Below, piece after piece: positions 14,174 through 27,949 of a DNA stretch of 64,000 nt. A program made the position numbers and the translations under genes. The notes under the pieces are model-generated. The model made no database searches and had not been told where the DNA came from. It saw nothing but the letters and a program-made list of their open reading frames with translations. This DNA comes from Quillaja saponaria (lineage: Eukaryota > Streptophyta > Magnoliopsida > Fabales > Quillajaceae): positions 2,418,001 through 2,482,000 of the forward strand of contig CM055609.1 of assembly GCA_029379385.1 (NCBI GenBank), given 5' to 3'. Within the stretch, counting starts at the first letter, position 1. Every line of letters begins with the position of its first letter.

Positions 14174-14413
14174 TGTTGCAACCCAATATCTTATTTGGGA
14201 ATTTTACTCAGAAGGGACCTAGAACAAGAACAGAGAGGGAGAGTCTGAGAGAGAAAGAAAGACTAAATTAAACTACTCCAGTAACAGAAACCCAATTCTT
14301 CATTATCATCAAATTCATTCATCTCTTTACAGGTATTTGATTGCCTTATTTATAGGCTACAATCTCAGGCTAAATTCCTATTTTACCCTAATACACAAAA
14401 TGGGTTTGCAACA
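14174..14413. mobile_element. Solo LTR-like element (240 bp) with 5-bp target duplication
   Basis: The element starts TGTTGCAACCC and ends GGGTTTGCAACA. It therefore has TG...CA ends with near-perfect short inverted termini, as LTRs do. It is flanked on both sides by AACTT (14169-14173 and 14414-14418), matching the 5-bp duplication made by retrotransposon integrase. Inside are a TATTTATAGGC TATA-like motif and GA-rich sequence. No internal domain or second LTR is seen, so a solo LTR or a very short TRIM-type remnant is most likely. It ends 62 bp from the LBD stop codon. Confidence 0.75.
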
Positions 14414-14475
14414 AACTTTTACAATGAAAATTATAAACGACAAGAAGATTTAGGAAGCTCTTTCCTCTTCAAGGC

Positions 14476-15279
14476 TCAAATGAACAGTCTCATGAGTTTC
14501 CCTTTGCCTGATCGCCGACGTGGACAAGAATCAGAGTATGCTGTCCTACTACTTCCCAACGTCGTCATTTCAGATCCCTGCGATGGAGTCTCACCTGATC
14601 GCAACTCCTGATGATCATACACTTTGTATTCCCTTCCGCCACATATCACCACTGATCTCCTCCCTGTCTTTAAGCACAAATCAAGATCAAGTGGTTGAAA
14701 ATTCTCCACATCACCCTTCATATCTCTATCTCGCAGTGGCTGGCTGCAACAGTCCACAACTGATTCAAAGCCTTCATGATCGTGATCATAGTCTTGAACA
14801 GGGAGTACTGAAGATGCACTGGATAAATACTCTTCTGGAAGTAGATTCAACGCGCCACCTCGGAGCACTATCTCAACCCCCAATTGGCAAATATGCCAGT
14901 TCCCAGTCCATAAAAGCCCCACCGCTCCAGTCACCGGATTCACCGTCCGTCCCACCGCCTCATACAAAAGTGACTGAAACAAAGCTGCCATGCATGTATA
15001 TACAAACACAAACCTACGTGCATGAGTTATAATTTAAAAAAAAAATTATTAAAATTTAATTATGAGAATGAGTAACGAACAAAATAAAGTAATACCGAGT
15101 CTTTGGTTTATGGGGACGGAGGAAATGAAAGACATGAGACCGGCACGGCCGAAGAACTTGGCGAGGAAGACAGTAGCGTGAGCTTGGGCTTGTGGGTTGT
15201 CTATCGATTGGAGGCAATGTCTAAGCATGCAATCATCACTGCAACCTTTTCGAAGAACACGACATCCGTTGCAACTCAT
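14476..15279 (-). CDS. Class II LOB-domain (LBD) transcription regulator
   Basis: Two exons, 15096-15279 and 14476-14984, encode 230 residues. The protein begins [17 protein letters not shown], matching the LOB C-x2-C-x6-C-x3-C zinc motif exactly. It continues [20 protein letters not shown], then [20 protein letters not shown] and [14 protein letters not shown], which is the class II layout without a full leucine-zipper heptad. The tail holds [13 protein letters not shown], an LxLxL EAR-like repression motif also known from LBD37-42 proteins. Class II LBDs act in nitrogen, anthocyanin and hypoxia responses; LBD40/41 is the closest group by memory. A TATA-like stretch lies about 75-90 bp upstream. 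No damage is seen. Confidence 0.92.
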
Positions 15280-16570
15280 GATTAGATTCTGATTAATTAA
15301 GGTTTCAATTTGGTTCTTAGGTATGAAGCTGGTATAGAAAATTTAATGTTGATTATAAATATATATATAAGGGTTAGGGACACAAGGTGAATTAAGGTTT
15401 ACTTTAATATTATAATGGATAGGTTATGGAGAAGGTTGGAACTAATATTTGTGATTTGGACTCCAGGTTGGGTTGGGTTCCAAACAGTTTGGCTGAGAGC
15501 GGCTACGTGTTTCTACAAATGTGTGATACTCATTAAGGATAGGAGGATGGGAATGAAAGTATGAAACAAAACATACATAGAATTTATAGTCACAACTGCG
15601 ATACGTGGCATCTCTATTCACCCTAACATTCCTATTTCCCACAAAACAGGATTAAGAAAAAACTGTTTCAGCGTATATTCCAACAAAATCAATGTGTTTG
15701 TAGAAAATGGGATTCCAATTAATTAGTAATTAGTTCACAGCTCACTTATTGGCTTTTTGCAAGCCGAATGTGTGTGACTGAGACTCTACCAAGGTCTATC
15801 AAATAATAAAGGGCTGGCCTGAGGTCACCAATGGTATTGTATTTGAGAGAGACTTCCTTCGGTTTTTCTTCTTCTCATTTGTCTTTTCCATTGATTAAAA
15901 AGACAAAAACAAGTTGGAGTTTGGGCAAGGTCATTGGCCAAGATTTTCATGTCTACTTTTTTAGTGGAAGAATTTGGTTTTCAATTATTGTTTTTAGTCG
16001 ATCACTTATCCATTTGAAATTCTAGCATGTATCTCTTAACTAATTTGACAGGAACTATGTAGAAAAAGATAAACTAAAACCTTAAGAACAGCTAGCCAGG
16101 TTATCTTGATATTAATGACTTAACGAGGTAAGCAATCATTGGTTTTATAGCTAAAACCTTTTAACTTGCTGCCGCATTCCAATTATGCAGCTTTTCGACT
16201 TCTTAAGTGTCTTATACTTTGGTTATCTCAAGGAGTAAATTAACATTTAGCGCTGTTAGTTTGCAGCTCACTTTGTGTTATATGTACACCAATTCTGGAT
16301 GTTAACAACAGTATTATTCAAAGATTATGGAATTTCAATAAAGTTGAGAGGGACACATTCTAGCTGTTTGTGAAACAAACGGGATTAGATTCCATGGATG
16401 AAATTAAAATCTTCTTCAAAATCATTTTACTCATGCAAACTATATGTACTTCATGAGCTTTTACTTAATCTAGATATGAACCACTAGTTTTGAAGTTGCT
16501 GTCATTTGAGAAACTAAGGAGAACGAAAAACAACAATAAAACTTATCTATGTCAACTGCCACTCATGCAT
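15280..16570. other. Intergenic between LBD and NPH3 genes
   Basis: It should hold the LBD promoter (left) and the NPH3-gene 3' UTR (right). The rest is AT-rich with no recognisable gene or repeat. Confidence 0.5.
15354..15370 (-). promoter_or_regulatory. TATA-box region of the LBD gene
   Basis: On the minus strand an uninterrupted A/T stretch reads TTATATATATATTTATAA, 75-91 bp upstream of the LBD start codon. This is the expected distance for a TATA box with a short 5' leader. Confidence 0.5.
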
Positions 16571-19500
16571 TTAGGAAACTGAATGCCTCCTATTTCTGCA
16601 AGGAGTGGATTTAGCTTCTTCTGGATTAGCAGAACCAAGACTCTCAGATGAATCTGAGCCACTATTTTCTCCCTGTGCCCCTTTGCTCGACCATAGCTTT
16701 GCAAACATCTTTTTTGTCTTAAGCAAACCTTTCATTTTACTCATGGCAGCCTTGTCGATACTGTTTTTAGTATCTGCATCTCTCTCACTCCCTCCAACTC
16801 CATTGCTCAACCTTAGGGAAGCCAGTTCTTTTTTTACTGCCTTCAGTTCCTCAGCTGAGGCCACAGCATCCCAATCATCTTCTGTGTTTGTTGTTGCCGA
16901 CCTTGAGCTCCCATGGGATCCACTTTTCAGATCCTTAAATCCTTTTGGTAGGTCAGGAGTGCTAGTACCTGACGATGCAGCAACCCTTACCTGCTCAAAA
17001 TAGAGTACCTGCACAACTACACGCAACGGAAGCCTTTCGTTTTGCACAGCATGCATGCAGGCATCAACTGACAGTTTTTTGCAGTCCATAAGCTTGCATA
17101 TCCTCTTCCTATCGCTCTTGCTGATCCCAGGGTGTTCCTGATTATGGTAAATTTGACAGGAGTATATCAGTTAACACCACAGACAGCTCTCATAAAAGAT
17201 CAGAAAAACAGTATTAAAAGTAGAGCAGCATTTACTGCAAAACATTAATATCCGAATTTTGGCATAAGGTAGGTAATCAACCAAAAGGGCAACACAGAAA
17301 GAGCATTCTTTAGACCTAGTCAAATTTTATTTTTTTTTGAGAACATTTACCTTAAGATACATGTCAATGGCCCTGTATACCCCATCATGAGCTGGACGAG
17401 GGATGCCAGATACCAACTCCGCAAGATCAACAAACTTCAACAAGGGTAGGTTCGGATCCTTTGCAATTTCAGCAAGGTATCCATCCACAAGTTTTGCAAC
17501 CATCAGCTTAGAAGCATCTGATAAAATGCCTGGTCTTCTTATATCCTGGAGCTTGCTGTCCTCAAGTGATTCAATCTCAGAATTTTGACCTTGTGTAAGA
17601 AACTCTTCAACCATTTTCTGTACTATGCTAACATCATACATCATACTTTCCCCTTCTGGTGCTCGTATCAGAAGATCATTAACAGAAGCCCCCTCCATTT
17701 GCTGCCCAATTCTCCTTACCAGCTCTCCTTTAGTCATGTCTCCAGACCCTACAAAAATGGCTGCTTTCAACAACTTGAGTAAGAAACTACAAGAAACGGA
17801 GCCTTTCTCAGCAGGCAACAACCCCACAATTGCTTCCACTGTTGAACAATGCTTTAACATATCCCTGCATTGGATCATACCTTTGCTGAAACCTGGCAAC
17901 CTTCTATAGGCATAAGCTTTAAGTGCCTCTCCAATCACTTCATTGGATAACGTTGCTTTGCTCTTAATATTTGTTATAACGCGCTTAAATAATTTAATTT
18001 CAAGCTCACACAAATCCTCAACCCACCAATCCTTTGGCACAAGACGGGTTCTGACTCCATCCAAGTTTGAGTCATCCCCATTTTCCTCTGGCAGTTTCTT
18101 TCTATTATATGTGTAGGACCAATCTACTTTAGATAAATCAATACAAGCCTTGGTTGCTATAGCATCAACACAATAACAGATCACCTTCAGGTCCTCAGAT
18201 AATGGTAGCAGAGACTTTGAAGTCTGAAGAACAATAATTGAATCCTTCCAGCTGCGGAAAATGCTGGAGCTAAGGAAAACATCAATCTTGTAAATAAGGT
18301 TCCCCTTCTCGATGTTCTCGTGCATTTCTAGGTACTCAGCCGCACATCGTGCTTCAATTACATTGTAAGCGTTGAGGGTGACAGTCATGCCATAACAAAA
18401 CTTGGCACATATCTCAAATGCAGCAGGACCACCAGGAATGTCAGGAATGTGAACTTCACTGTTATCTTGATCGATGGTGGAGGCCAGCTTCTGCAAGCGA
18501 GCACTCCTTGACAGAAGAGGAAACTACATTGAAGGTTTTTCAGCATTTCAGTCTCATACAATGAAAATAGTAGCTAACAAAATATGGACATGTGGCAATT
18601 TGGATCCTAATAAACTGAGCCAGTTCTGCTCAACTCTGCTTGCATGCTTTTGGGTTTCAAGCAGGTGCTGGGTCCAATTAAATTATCTAAATATATAAAC
18701 AGATGAAAAAACCATTTCTGCGTTTCATTCCTTAACATCTGAATTGATGGCCTTGGCGGCCCCTATAAGATCATACTGATCAATTTAGTGTCACATTATT
18801 TTTTTCAACTATGTTTTAGATATGAACAACTTACATTCATAAGTTGAGACAACAAGATGAGCTCATTGACATTATTGTTACCCTTATATATAGGAATAAC
18901 CCTATATAGGATAAAACCGGAACTAGTTGGGAGTAATTTTAGCAAATAAGCACCAAATCAGAAAGTCCTTTAGATTGCAATAGTAGTCCCAGTAGCAAAG
19001 TGCTGCATCATGATGGAGCATTACGATGACACTGATACAGCCATACGGGTGCCTATGAGACAGGATACCTCAAAAAACTATACAGAATTTCTTTTGCAAT
19101 AGACTAGAAATGTTTAGTGGGTTCAAACATACCTTATGTAGATAGAACTTTACTTCTTCTACAATAACAATGATGTCTGTCGCCAGCTCACTTGCCATAT
19201 ACCTGCACATGATATGGTCATACACTTCCTCTAAGAACTTTCACAAAACCTACAAGATTTAAAAAAATTCAAAATAGGAGGCAGAGTTTGAGTTTAGTGG
19301 GGGAAAGAAAGGTCTATCCTTTTGGCCACTTAAAAACCTTTTCACTTAAGTATAGACTTAAACTATTGTCGTTGACCAAGGATCAAACTGCTCTAACATT
19401 CAAATATATTATCAGTCCTCCAGCCTAAAATTATCAATGAAGTTCACAAATCAATACATTTCAACCAAATTCCATAATATTTATGAAAAATACATACTGA

Positions 19501-20783
19501 GGTTCCTCTGGAAACAGGTAGAGGAAATGTTTAATCCATGAATCAAGCAACATATATAACCATTGAATACAAACTTCCTTCGCTACTTTATTAGAGACCT
19601 TTTTTGGATCCCAATAACAGGACGATACTAACTTAGTATTTTCGGAACTTTAGTCTGACATTTGTTCTTGATATAATGTTGAGAGACCTACACAATTTGT
19701 TGCAACTCTATATGTATTTCCATGAAGGATGGCATCTGTGGTCCAAATCCTCTATTCAATTGCACAAGTATCTCCACAGTAAGGTAATTCATTAAGTATT
19801 CAGAATAAGACTTAGTCAACTTATTACATCACCACAGCTTGTTTCCTAAATTAGAGCATTCCATCATATACCGGGGGAAAACAATGAATCAAGAACAAAA
19901 ATTGGAAATGACACCAGCTGATACTTTCACAAGCTACAGTACTGCAAAATGCTATGTTTAGAGGAATTCGAAGAACACTGAAACTAATTAGAACAAATAA
20001 AAATCCGAAAAGAAAGAAGACCTTTCCATGCCCTTTCACAAATAAAGAACTACAAAAACACTTACTGTTTTTTGAATCCCATAGTTATCTTTCTTTATCC
20101 CCAAGAGAAAACCATGCTTATAAAAAAACGGCCCCAATATTACCAATAGAGAATTAGTTTTACAACAAACAAATCCTGAGGTGATTTTGATTCTAAACAG
20201 CCCAGTAACAAACTAAGGCCAAGAGATTCACAAATTCTGAAAACCTATAAACCAGCAGTTACTTTATCTTACCAGCATTTTCTTTTAAGTGTGCCTTCTC
20301 GTTACATCAAAATTTATAGTTGGTAGAAACCATGGGAGGAGCTGGAAGAGACAGTCAAACATTTGAATTAGAAAGAAAGTGAAAACTAAAAAAGAAATAA
20401 ACCAATAAAAAGGAGGATCAAGATTTAGAGGTACAGAACAGGAAGTCATGGTTTGAGCATAAAAGAGGCAGAAGAGACTAAAGGCAGCGTTAAGTAACTG
20501 GTTTATATTGAGGTATAGAACAGGAAGTCATTACTTGAGTATCGAATTTGCAGAAGAAAGTAAAGGCAGGGGCGCTAAGTTAATTGGTTTATATTTACAT
20601 GAAAAGAAACTAGGAAAACAAAGCATCAAATGTAGCAGCAGCAGGCAAATCTATTTCCTACTTACATATCAGCAAAAAGGTAATAAACTACAATTTGCAT
20701 ACAAGACCAGGATGATCTCACCTAGCATTGTTCCCATCAGTCTGGAAGGTGTCTGGCTTCGATCCAAGTTTCATAAACTTCAT
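16571..20783 (-). CDS. NPH3/RPT2-family BTB/POZ protein
   Basis: Four coding exons, 20722-20783, 19133-19202, 17351-18523 and 16571-17137, join in phase into 623 residues. The start [20 protein letters not shown] is the conserved beginning of this subfamily, so I preferred it to the later in-frame Met in exon 2. An N-terminal BTB domain follows ([53 protein letters not shown]). The NPH3 domain is next ([52 protein letters not shown]), then [20 protein letters not shown] and a basic, Ser-rich tail. Such proteins are CUL3 adaptors in phototropin and auxin-transport signalling. By memory At1g67900 is the nearest relative. Introns 1 and 2 are long. No damage is seen. Confidence 0.93.
20428..20595. 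repeat. Tandem duplication (~82 bp) in NPH3-gene intron 1
   Basis: Copy 1 starts at 20428 (GAGGTACAGAACAGGAAGTC) and copy 2 at 20510 (GAGGTATAGAACAGGAAGTC). Both run through a GCAGAAGA block and AAAGGCAG to TGGTTTATATT. They differ by scattered substitutions and short indels. Confidence 0.8.
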
Positions 20784-23700
20784 CTTGAAAAGATCTGCTT
20801 CCTCTGATACTTCAAATAAAACTGCCCACAATACGGCAGCTAATTGCCAAATCAAACAAGTATTGATCACCTCCTTTATACATCCCAGTGAACATACATT
20901 ATCTTTCAAGTCAAAGAAAATTTCCCAGAAATGGAAAAGGAAACTCCAGTGTGGGGACCAAATCTCAAAATAGGATCAACCTCATTGGCTTTAGGAGAGA
21001 AGAAGGATCTGTAAGAGAGGAAGGATATATGCCACGAAATATGACCGAAACTTGACAGCAACCAAAGCAGAGTCTGAGTAAGAGAGAGAGGGAAGGATGG
21101 GGTTATGCAATTATTTAAGAAAAGGTTCTCTTAAATGGCAAGAGAGCCACAGAAGAGGTTGTTTCCTTGGTCACTGGCAAAGCCCACGGAGCCCGGGCGC
21201 ACCAAGTCAGCTCAGGAGACATAACCAACAGACTACTAGCACTAAATATTTCTCAAACCAGAGACACCCACAAGCACAAATCTGACTTCACCTCACTTCC
21301 CCACTATTTCTTTTTCGTTCCCTTTCAGATTACTCTGTTTCTTTGTTTTCCCTTTTTTAAAGCTTATCAAGATTCATACCACCAAGACCCCTTGTGCGTT
21401 TTAAGCTCCAAGGTCCAAACCCCACATAAACAAATCTATTTATGAATTTTCTTTTCTACCGTTGAACTTTTAATGCCTGCAACAAAAAACAGCATCTCGG
21501 TATCAGTTGAAGAAACCACCAAAACGGTAGACAACAAGCATCTCTCATTATTTTTGCAAGAATGGAATAAATGAGAAAGATCACAGACAGTTACTAGAGT
21601 AATGAACAATCAAACATCAACTACCAACAACAATATCATAACAAAGTAAACTGAAATCTGAGGAATCTACCGGAATATATCAATTAAAATCTAGTAAAAT
21701 AATGAAAGCAAGATCTAAACTTAAGCTGTATGGTGTGAAACTCAAACCCACTATCCACATGGAGAAATATTCCCCAAATCAATTAGGAAACAAATTGGTC
21801 CAAAAAGCCACTCTCCCAGTAAATCCCAACAAAACCCAAAAGGGCCAAAACCAAATCTACAAATCGCTATAAAGACACTAGAGATAGATTTCATGCGCTA
21901 GTGCAAAAATTAGACAAACCCATTTCAAATTTCTAGGGTAAAAACCTATTACCAAGCGAAAAATCAAGTAAAAGCAACAAAGTCATCTCCTTTTCCCGAC
22001 TCTGAGAAAAATGAAACAATGCCTAGAAAAAAAAAGAATCCCAAACCAGACTCACCACGATCCCCGAGCAAAAATACGAAGGGTTCAGTAACTCAGTGGA
22101 ACAGTGACACAACTGTTCTACTACAAAGAAATAGAATTTCACAAAACCCACAAAAAACAAAAGCAAAAGAGATACAGACCAGCAGGACCCATCAGAGAAT
22201 GAGCTGGTTCTCACAGTTTCTGAATCCAAATTCCAAACCCAAGTACACCAATTCCCAGGCACCGAAATCACACTAAAAGCCAAGCTGTGAGGAAATGTTT
22301 TTCGAGTCTTGTTTGGTTCCAAGATTACCACTTCTCTCTTTCTTTTTTTTCTTTTCTTTCTATTCCTCTAGCACCAAATTTCCTAATTCTTTACTACTGT
22401 AATTTCCCTTTAATTTTTGCCAGAAAGTTTGGACTATGCATTCAATATCTGGGCACTAAGACACTCACCACCTTGCTCAGTTATGCACGCCAAACTGACA
22501 ACTCAAACTTTCCTGCTACCCCCATAACTCGGACTCCAATATTAAATGAACCTTTACTTGCGTCCTAATCAAGCCATTAGCCATGACGCCTATTCCTCCC
22601 GCTCTCAGTCTATAATTCCCTGTCTTTATCACCAATGTACAATTGGCATTGGAAGATTCCCATTGATGTTGGCCAAAACAAACTTTACCTTTGTGTGTGT
22701 CGATATGTTAGCTGGCAAACTCAACCTCTGTTTTGTATATGCCTGTACTTTTTCTATTTTTGGTCGGTGTAAATTGCAAGAAATTAAATTCATTTCTTAG
22801 CCTTACTTAACAATTTAAATGAATATAATCATTACCAAAGTTATTTCATAAAAAGGCTTTGATTTTTACGTTGTACCGTTATAGATTGGAAAGTTTTTAT
22901 GTGAATAGGGAAGCTTTTTCCAATAAAATGTGACTGAACACACATAAAATTCATACTAGGTTAATTATTCTGTTTAATAGTAATTTCCAAAAGTTATAAC
23001 CAATAAATTGTGAATATGAATACCAAACACATCATATTCCCATCTGAACAGATCCCTATAATAGTGCTTGATTGTTGTGCATCTTATATACTACATCCCA
23101 TAAAACCACATTTTTATGCCCCTCTCTGTATTTTCTCTAGTGACTTGCCTAAACTCTAACACATGATGCTTACTGTATCACAACAAAAACTTAGTATTCC
23201 ATCTCAAAAGATTTATATTAACGTACTTCTATTCCTTAATAAACCCTTGATTCCTCAACTTTGAGCTTGTCCTAATCGAAGGAATCGGTGTAGTGAATTT
23301 GCCCAAACTCATGGTGTGGTAGTGGGATTTTCTATGAGCATTAGTCAACGTATATAATCATCTTGGGATCGGTTTGGATTGACGGCGAGATAAGAACTTA
23401 TAATTTTTCGTCTCGTTCGCATTTTTAGTGTGTTTATGTTATCTAAAAGTTATAATTGGTTATCATGATGTAAAAAGTATATTTGTATATAAATTATTAA
23501 AAAATATTTTCATTTTTAGTATGTTTGGATTGTCTGAAAAACTTAATTCATAAATAAAAGATATAAGGTATAAAAGAAAAAAAAAAAAAAGACTACGACT
23601 CTAGGATGAGTGTTCGAGAGGGACACCAGAGCCTCTTCTCGAACGCGCATCATGGGCTGCTAGTCGCAACATGCCAGACCATCTACTTACTACAAAACAC

Positions 23701-26700
23701 ACATCCCATACCGCCTAACCAAATGCTACCCTAGTATTGAAAACTACCCTTGTATTGCCTAATTTTGAAGCTCTTCAAAGAATAATACTAGTAATCTAAT
23801 AGTACATTAGCAATGGATAATTTGATTATTGTAGAAAAAGGATGACTGACAATTTTAACCCACCACATACTTTTGCTAGTTGTTTGATTTGCTAGCCCTA
23901 ATTGGCCAAAATGTTTTAGTTTTATAACTATAAACCACTCCCCATTTGTATCAAAATCCCTAATTTTAAGGTGAATCATCTTAAATTATACCCATTTCCT
24001 TAACTTTGTGCAGAGAATCCTGCATTTGCAACTGTTCAAGATTTTGTGCCTAAAGATTGTAATTTTTCTTATGATGGCAACAGTAGTACTTGCTTCCCGT
24101 AAGAATCTAAGATTAATTAAAAATTGCTAACATAATTAGTACAAGTCATCTCTTATGTACTAAACAGTCATATAAATAAAAATTGTACAAATAAATTTTA
24201 CTTGGTTTTCTAAGGCAAAGCACATGGCCAACAAAGTCATTAAAAAAATTGATTGCTTTAAACACCTTGACAAGATTTAATTACCCAAAATTTTAACGTA
24301 AAAAGATACTCTAATCATGACCACCATCAGTGTTGACATTGTTTTTTGTCACATGAAAATCCATGAATATCATGGCATGGTAGCATGCGTCAAAGTTGAA
24401 AGATTTGATGGTGCATGTATTATGTATAAGTATGTAATTAGCTTATTTCCTACATTGAACATGTTCATAGTTTAGTACATTGAATAACATAGCTTGGATT
24501 ACGGACCACAAGTTAGTAATTAGAGGCTTTAGCATCTTCTCCAAAATGTTTTAATTTGTATTTATTCCGTGTAGGGTGATCCTCTTTATGAGAAGTTAAT
24601 AAATTTTATACGACACTCGTATTTTTAATAATACAATAACTTTTATATAAGACTTATATCTTAATAATACAAATTATATATTTTTATGTCACTTCTTATT
24701 TCTTTATTTTTTAAAATATGATTTTTTAACTTAAGAGGGCCAAATATTTTTCTAGTTAGAGTGCACAGCCCACGAGTAGAATTGGGCATGGTCCAAGCTG
24801 GACTAGACAATACACCATGAAACTATGTCCAATAGATACGTGCCATCAAAATGGGCTGCATACGTGTCATCAGAAATGCCTTCCTCAGACCCAATATTGA
24901 AAACTTGAACACTTCAAATCCTTGAACATAATATTCATAAATGGATTAATTAAACGGTCAAAATCAGTTTCAGGAAGCGTTTATTTTATGAAGTTAAAGT
25001 TTATGTTTTCATATATGATCATGATTATTTTAGGAGAATTTTTTCATATATATGTGATAGTAAGATAAACTAAATTTTATCTCTTAGAATGTGTAAATTA
25101 AAGAATTTATATTTCTATTTTCTTACCAAATAAAAATAATAATAATAATAACTGATAGGATTGTTTTATATTGTATAGCTTAAAATGTTGTAGCACAAAA
25201 TTGATCATATGTATTATGGATAATTACAGGTAAGTTCTTGTTAATTTCATGTTGATTGTCTACCACCCATAAGTCAATTAGGCCTATAAGTCAATTTGGG
25301 TATAGAGCAAAGAACCTAATTAGAATTTGATGTCGACCAAATACAATGTTACATACGGAATTATCCAAATCGTCTAAGCTGACCTAATAGCTTATGCTAC
25401 TTGCAAAAATGTAATTAAGTTGGCCAAAAGACCTAGACCAATATATTGAAATACCGGGCTTCTTGGTCATTGCATTAATTTGGTTATTATAACTGCGCCC
25501 ACCAAACAAGGCCATTTACTAACAGCCTCTTCTCCTTGGACCATAGCAACTAAAATTACATTCACAGAAAAAAAAAAAAAAAAAATAAAATTGATCATTA
25601 AAAAATTGGGATGGAAAAAGATCAATTTGCACACCTAATAAATAAGGTACATTTACACATAGTGGATAACAACTCTAGGCGGCTTCTTTCCTTGGTAGAT
25701 ATGTATGGTTGAGTTAGTTGCCAAGTTAGCTAATTAAATATTGGAAATAACTTAGTAATCACTGCAATAATCCTCTCTAGACATGTATTTTTGTTTTGAA
25801 AAGTGTATGAAAATAATTTTTAAATTGATGTTAGACGTCTATAATAAAAAAAGCTGAAATATTATTTCTCACATGATTGAAATTTTAAAATTTTTATTTA
25901 GTTGTCTTAAAAAGATCAAATTTCATTAAGAAAAAATATTATTAGCCCCATTGGCTATGTGGGTTAAAGGTAAAACCTTATTTAATGAAAATAATTTTTT
26001 TTTAAAAATTAACTAAGTACTGAATAAGAATACTCATTCTATCAAATGCCTCCTTAAAATAGTATTTTTATTTATTTATTTTTTCTTAGCTTTACAATTC
26101 TAATTCAAGTGTTAAACCTAACCTGAGAGGTTGGTCTGATAGGTAAAAAATATGTAATTTTTTCTTTTATTTTCTGAGTTTAAATCTTTTTAGAATATGT
26201 TTTAGAGAGTAAAATAATATTATCATAAATTGTCTAATCTCGAGTGGACAGCCTCCTGTCTTTGACTAAACTAATAAGTAATTAATCGAATATACATAAA
26301 CTAACCGAATTAAAAAAAAAATATTAAAAGAAGTGTCCAAAAGCAATTTTTATTAATTGAGCTTTGTCATTCTTAAGTATATCCACTTGATAAAATATTT
26401 AATTATAACACTTGTGAATTTTATAACTTTATTCAATTCATTTTAATCCTATCTTCAATTAAGTCCAATATTGGGAAGCTGAGGCTACCTTCCAATCCAG
26501 CAAAGCAGCTAGCTACTAGCATTGTTGGTCTCTCATTCTTACCTGTAAATCCAATGACAGATCAATCCATAGAGAAAGAAGGACATTCCCTTACAACTAT
26601 TTTACTTCTAGAGTGAAGAATTAATATTCTATTAATTAATTAAGATAAGCATAAAGTATGGTTTTCAAGGCCTTGTTTAGAGGAACCAAAACTTTAATAA

Positions 26701-27949
26701 TACGGCACGTTTAATGTTCACCCAATTCTTCAAGTTACTACAATCTAGAGCCTTGGGGGACTTCCCTTGCTTACATACGGGAACACGTCACCGCTAGGTT
26801 GCTTTGCCATTCCAAACTAATGAATTAATCGACATTGAATGGCTTGATAGTAGACATTGTGTTTGGTCAATGAGAAAAACAAACTATAGGAAAATCTCAA
26901 AATTAACATTAATCAGCATACTTACATTTATGTTACCTTTCATTAACTTGATTTGAAATTTGATGTTTTATAACTCAATTGACATTTAAAAAATATATTC
27001 TATATTCTATATTATAAAAATATAAAATTATATTTTTATAACCTTGAACATAAATGATTGTCGTCGAAATATTTTTACATTTTTGAATTTTTAATTGTCG
27101 AAAATAGAACACCGATAAATATGAAATTCTTAAAGTGAACAATAATAGGTTGTTATTACAATAATAATTAATTCAAACTACAACTAGATCCAAAATTGTT
27201 AAAATTTAATACAATTTGATTGATTTAAATTGAATATTTGATATGCTCTAACCTAATGAATTAAATTTCCATATCTACCATTAATTAGTGGGTGTATACA
27301 ATAACCATAATTAAGACTACCCAATGATAAGTGTTCTAAGCCACACAAATAAGGTGTTAATGAGTATTTGGTATAATTAATGATGCCAACATGTGCATTA
27401 AAGGAAGGAACCACATGGGCGGTTTTAGGTTTAAACCTATCCACACCCATTAACATAATTATGTGTTTCTTTAGATTAATACACCACAAACATCAATCTA
27501 TTGTCCTCATGTCCTGGCGTTGTTCACGCGGTACGTGACAGACAGACATTGACTTGCTCCAATTCTAATCGGTCAATCATAAGAATTTAACGAATGCCAC
27601 CCACTATTTCATAATCAACTTCATAGATACATTGTTTAGAACCTAGAAATGTTACCTATGTTAAATATAAATTCAGATACTATCTCTTCACCGTAATACT
27701 AATACATATCTAAACTCAAATATTAAAATTATTTTAAGTTTTTAAAATATTATCATCGAATTTAAGCAGCCACAAAGGAAAAAAGTGAGTAAAAGAATGA
27801 AAACTTGATTGAATGAACAAATTTGTATACACAACTAAGCAATAAATCATACAAATTCAAATCTTTAACCTAAAAAAATTTCAACTCCCCACAAAGTAAA
27901 AAACAAGCAATAAAAGACTAAATTCAAGAAGTTTTGTGAATAATTGACA
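20784..27949. other. Long AT-rich intergenic region
   Basis: About 7 kb separates the NPH3 start from the zinc-finger gene stop. The first ~1.5 kb is probably promoter and leader of the NPH3 gene (GA repeat near 21080). The rest is AT-rich with short simple repeats, for example an AAT run near 25135 and an A-run near 25567. One transposon-like stretch at about 23350-23745 is listed separately. I see no conserved protein in any frame and no tRNA. Confidence 0.55.
23350..23745. mobile_element. Possible MITE-like relic
   Basis: The left edge reads GGGATCGGTTTGGATTGACGG. The reverse complement of the right edge near 23745 reads AGGGTAGCATTTGGTTAGGC. These could be imperfect inverted termini of the TTTGG type common in plant MITEs. 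The middle holds an A-rich run and a small GC-rich hairpin (TTCGAGAGG / CCTCTTCTCGAA) near 23610-23643. No convincing target duplication was found. Confidence 0.25.
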
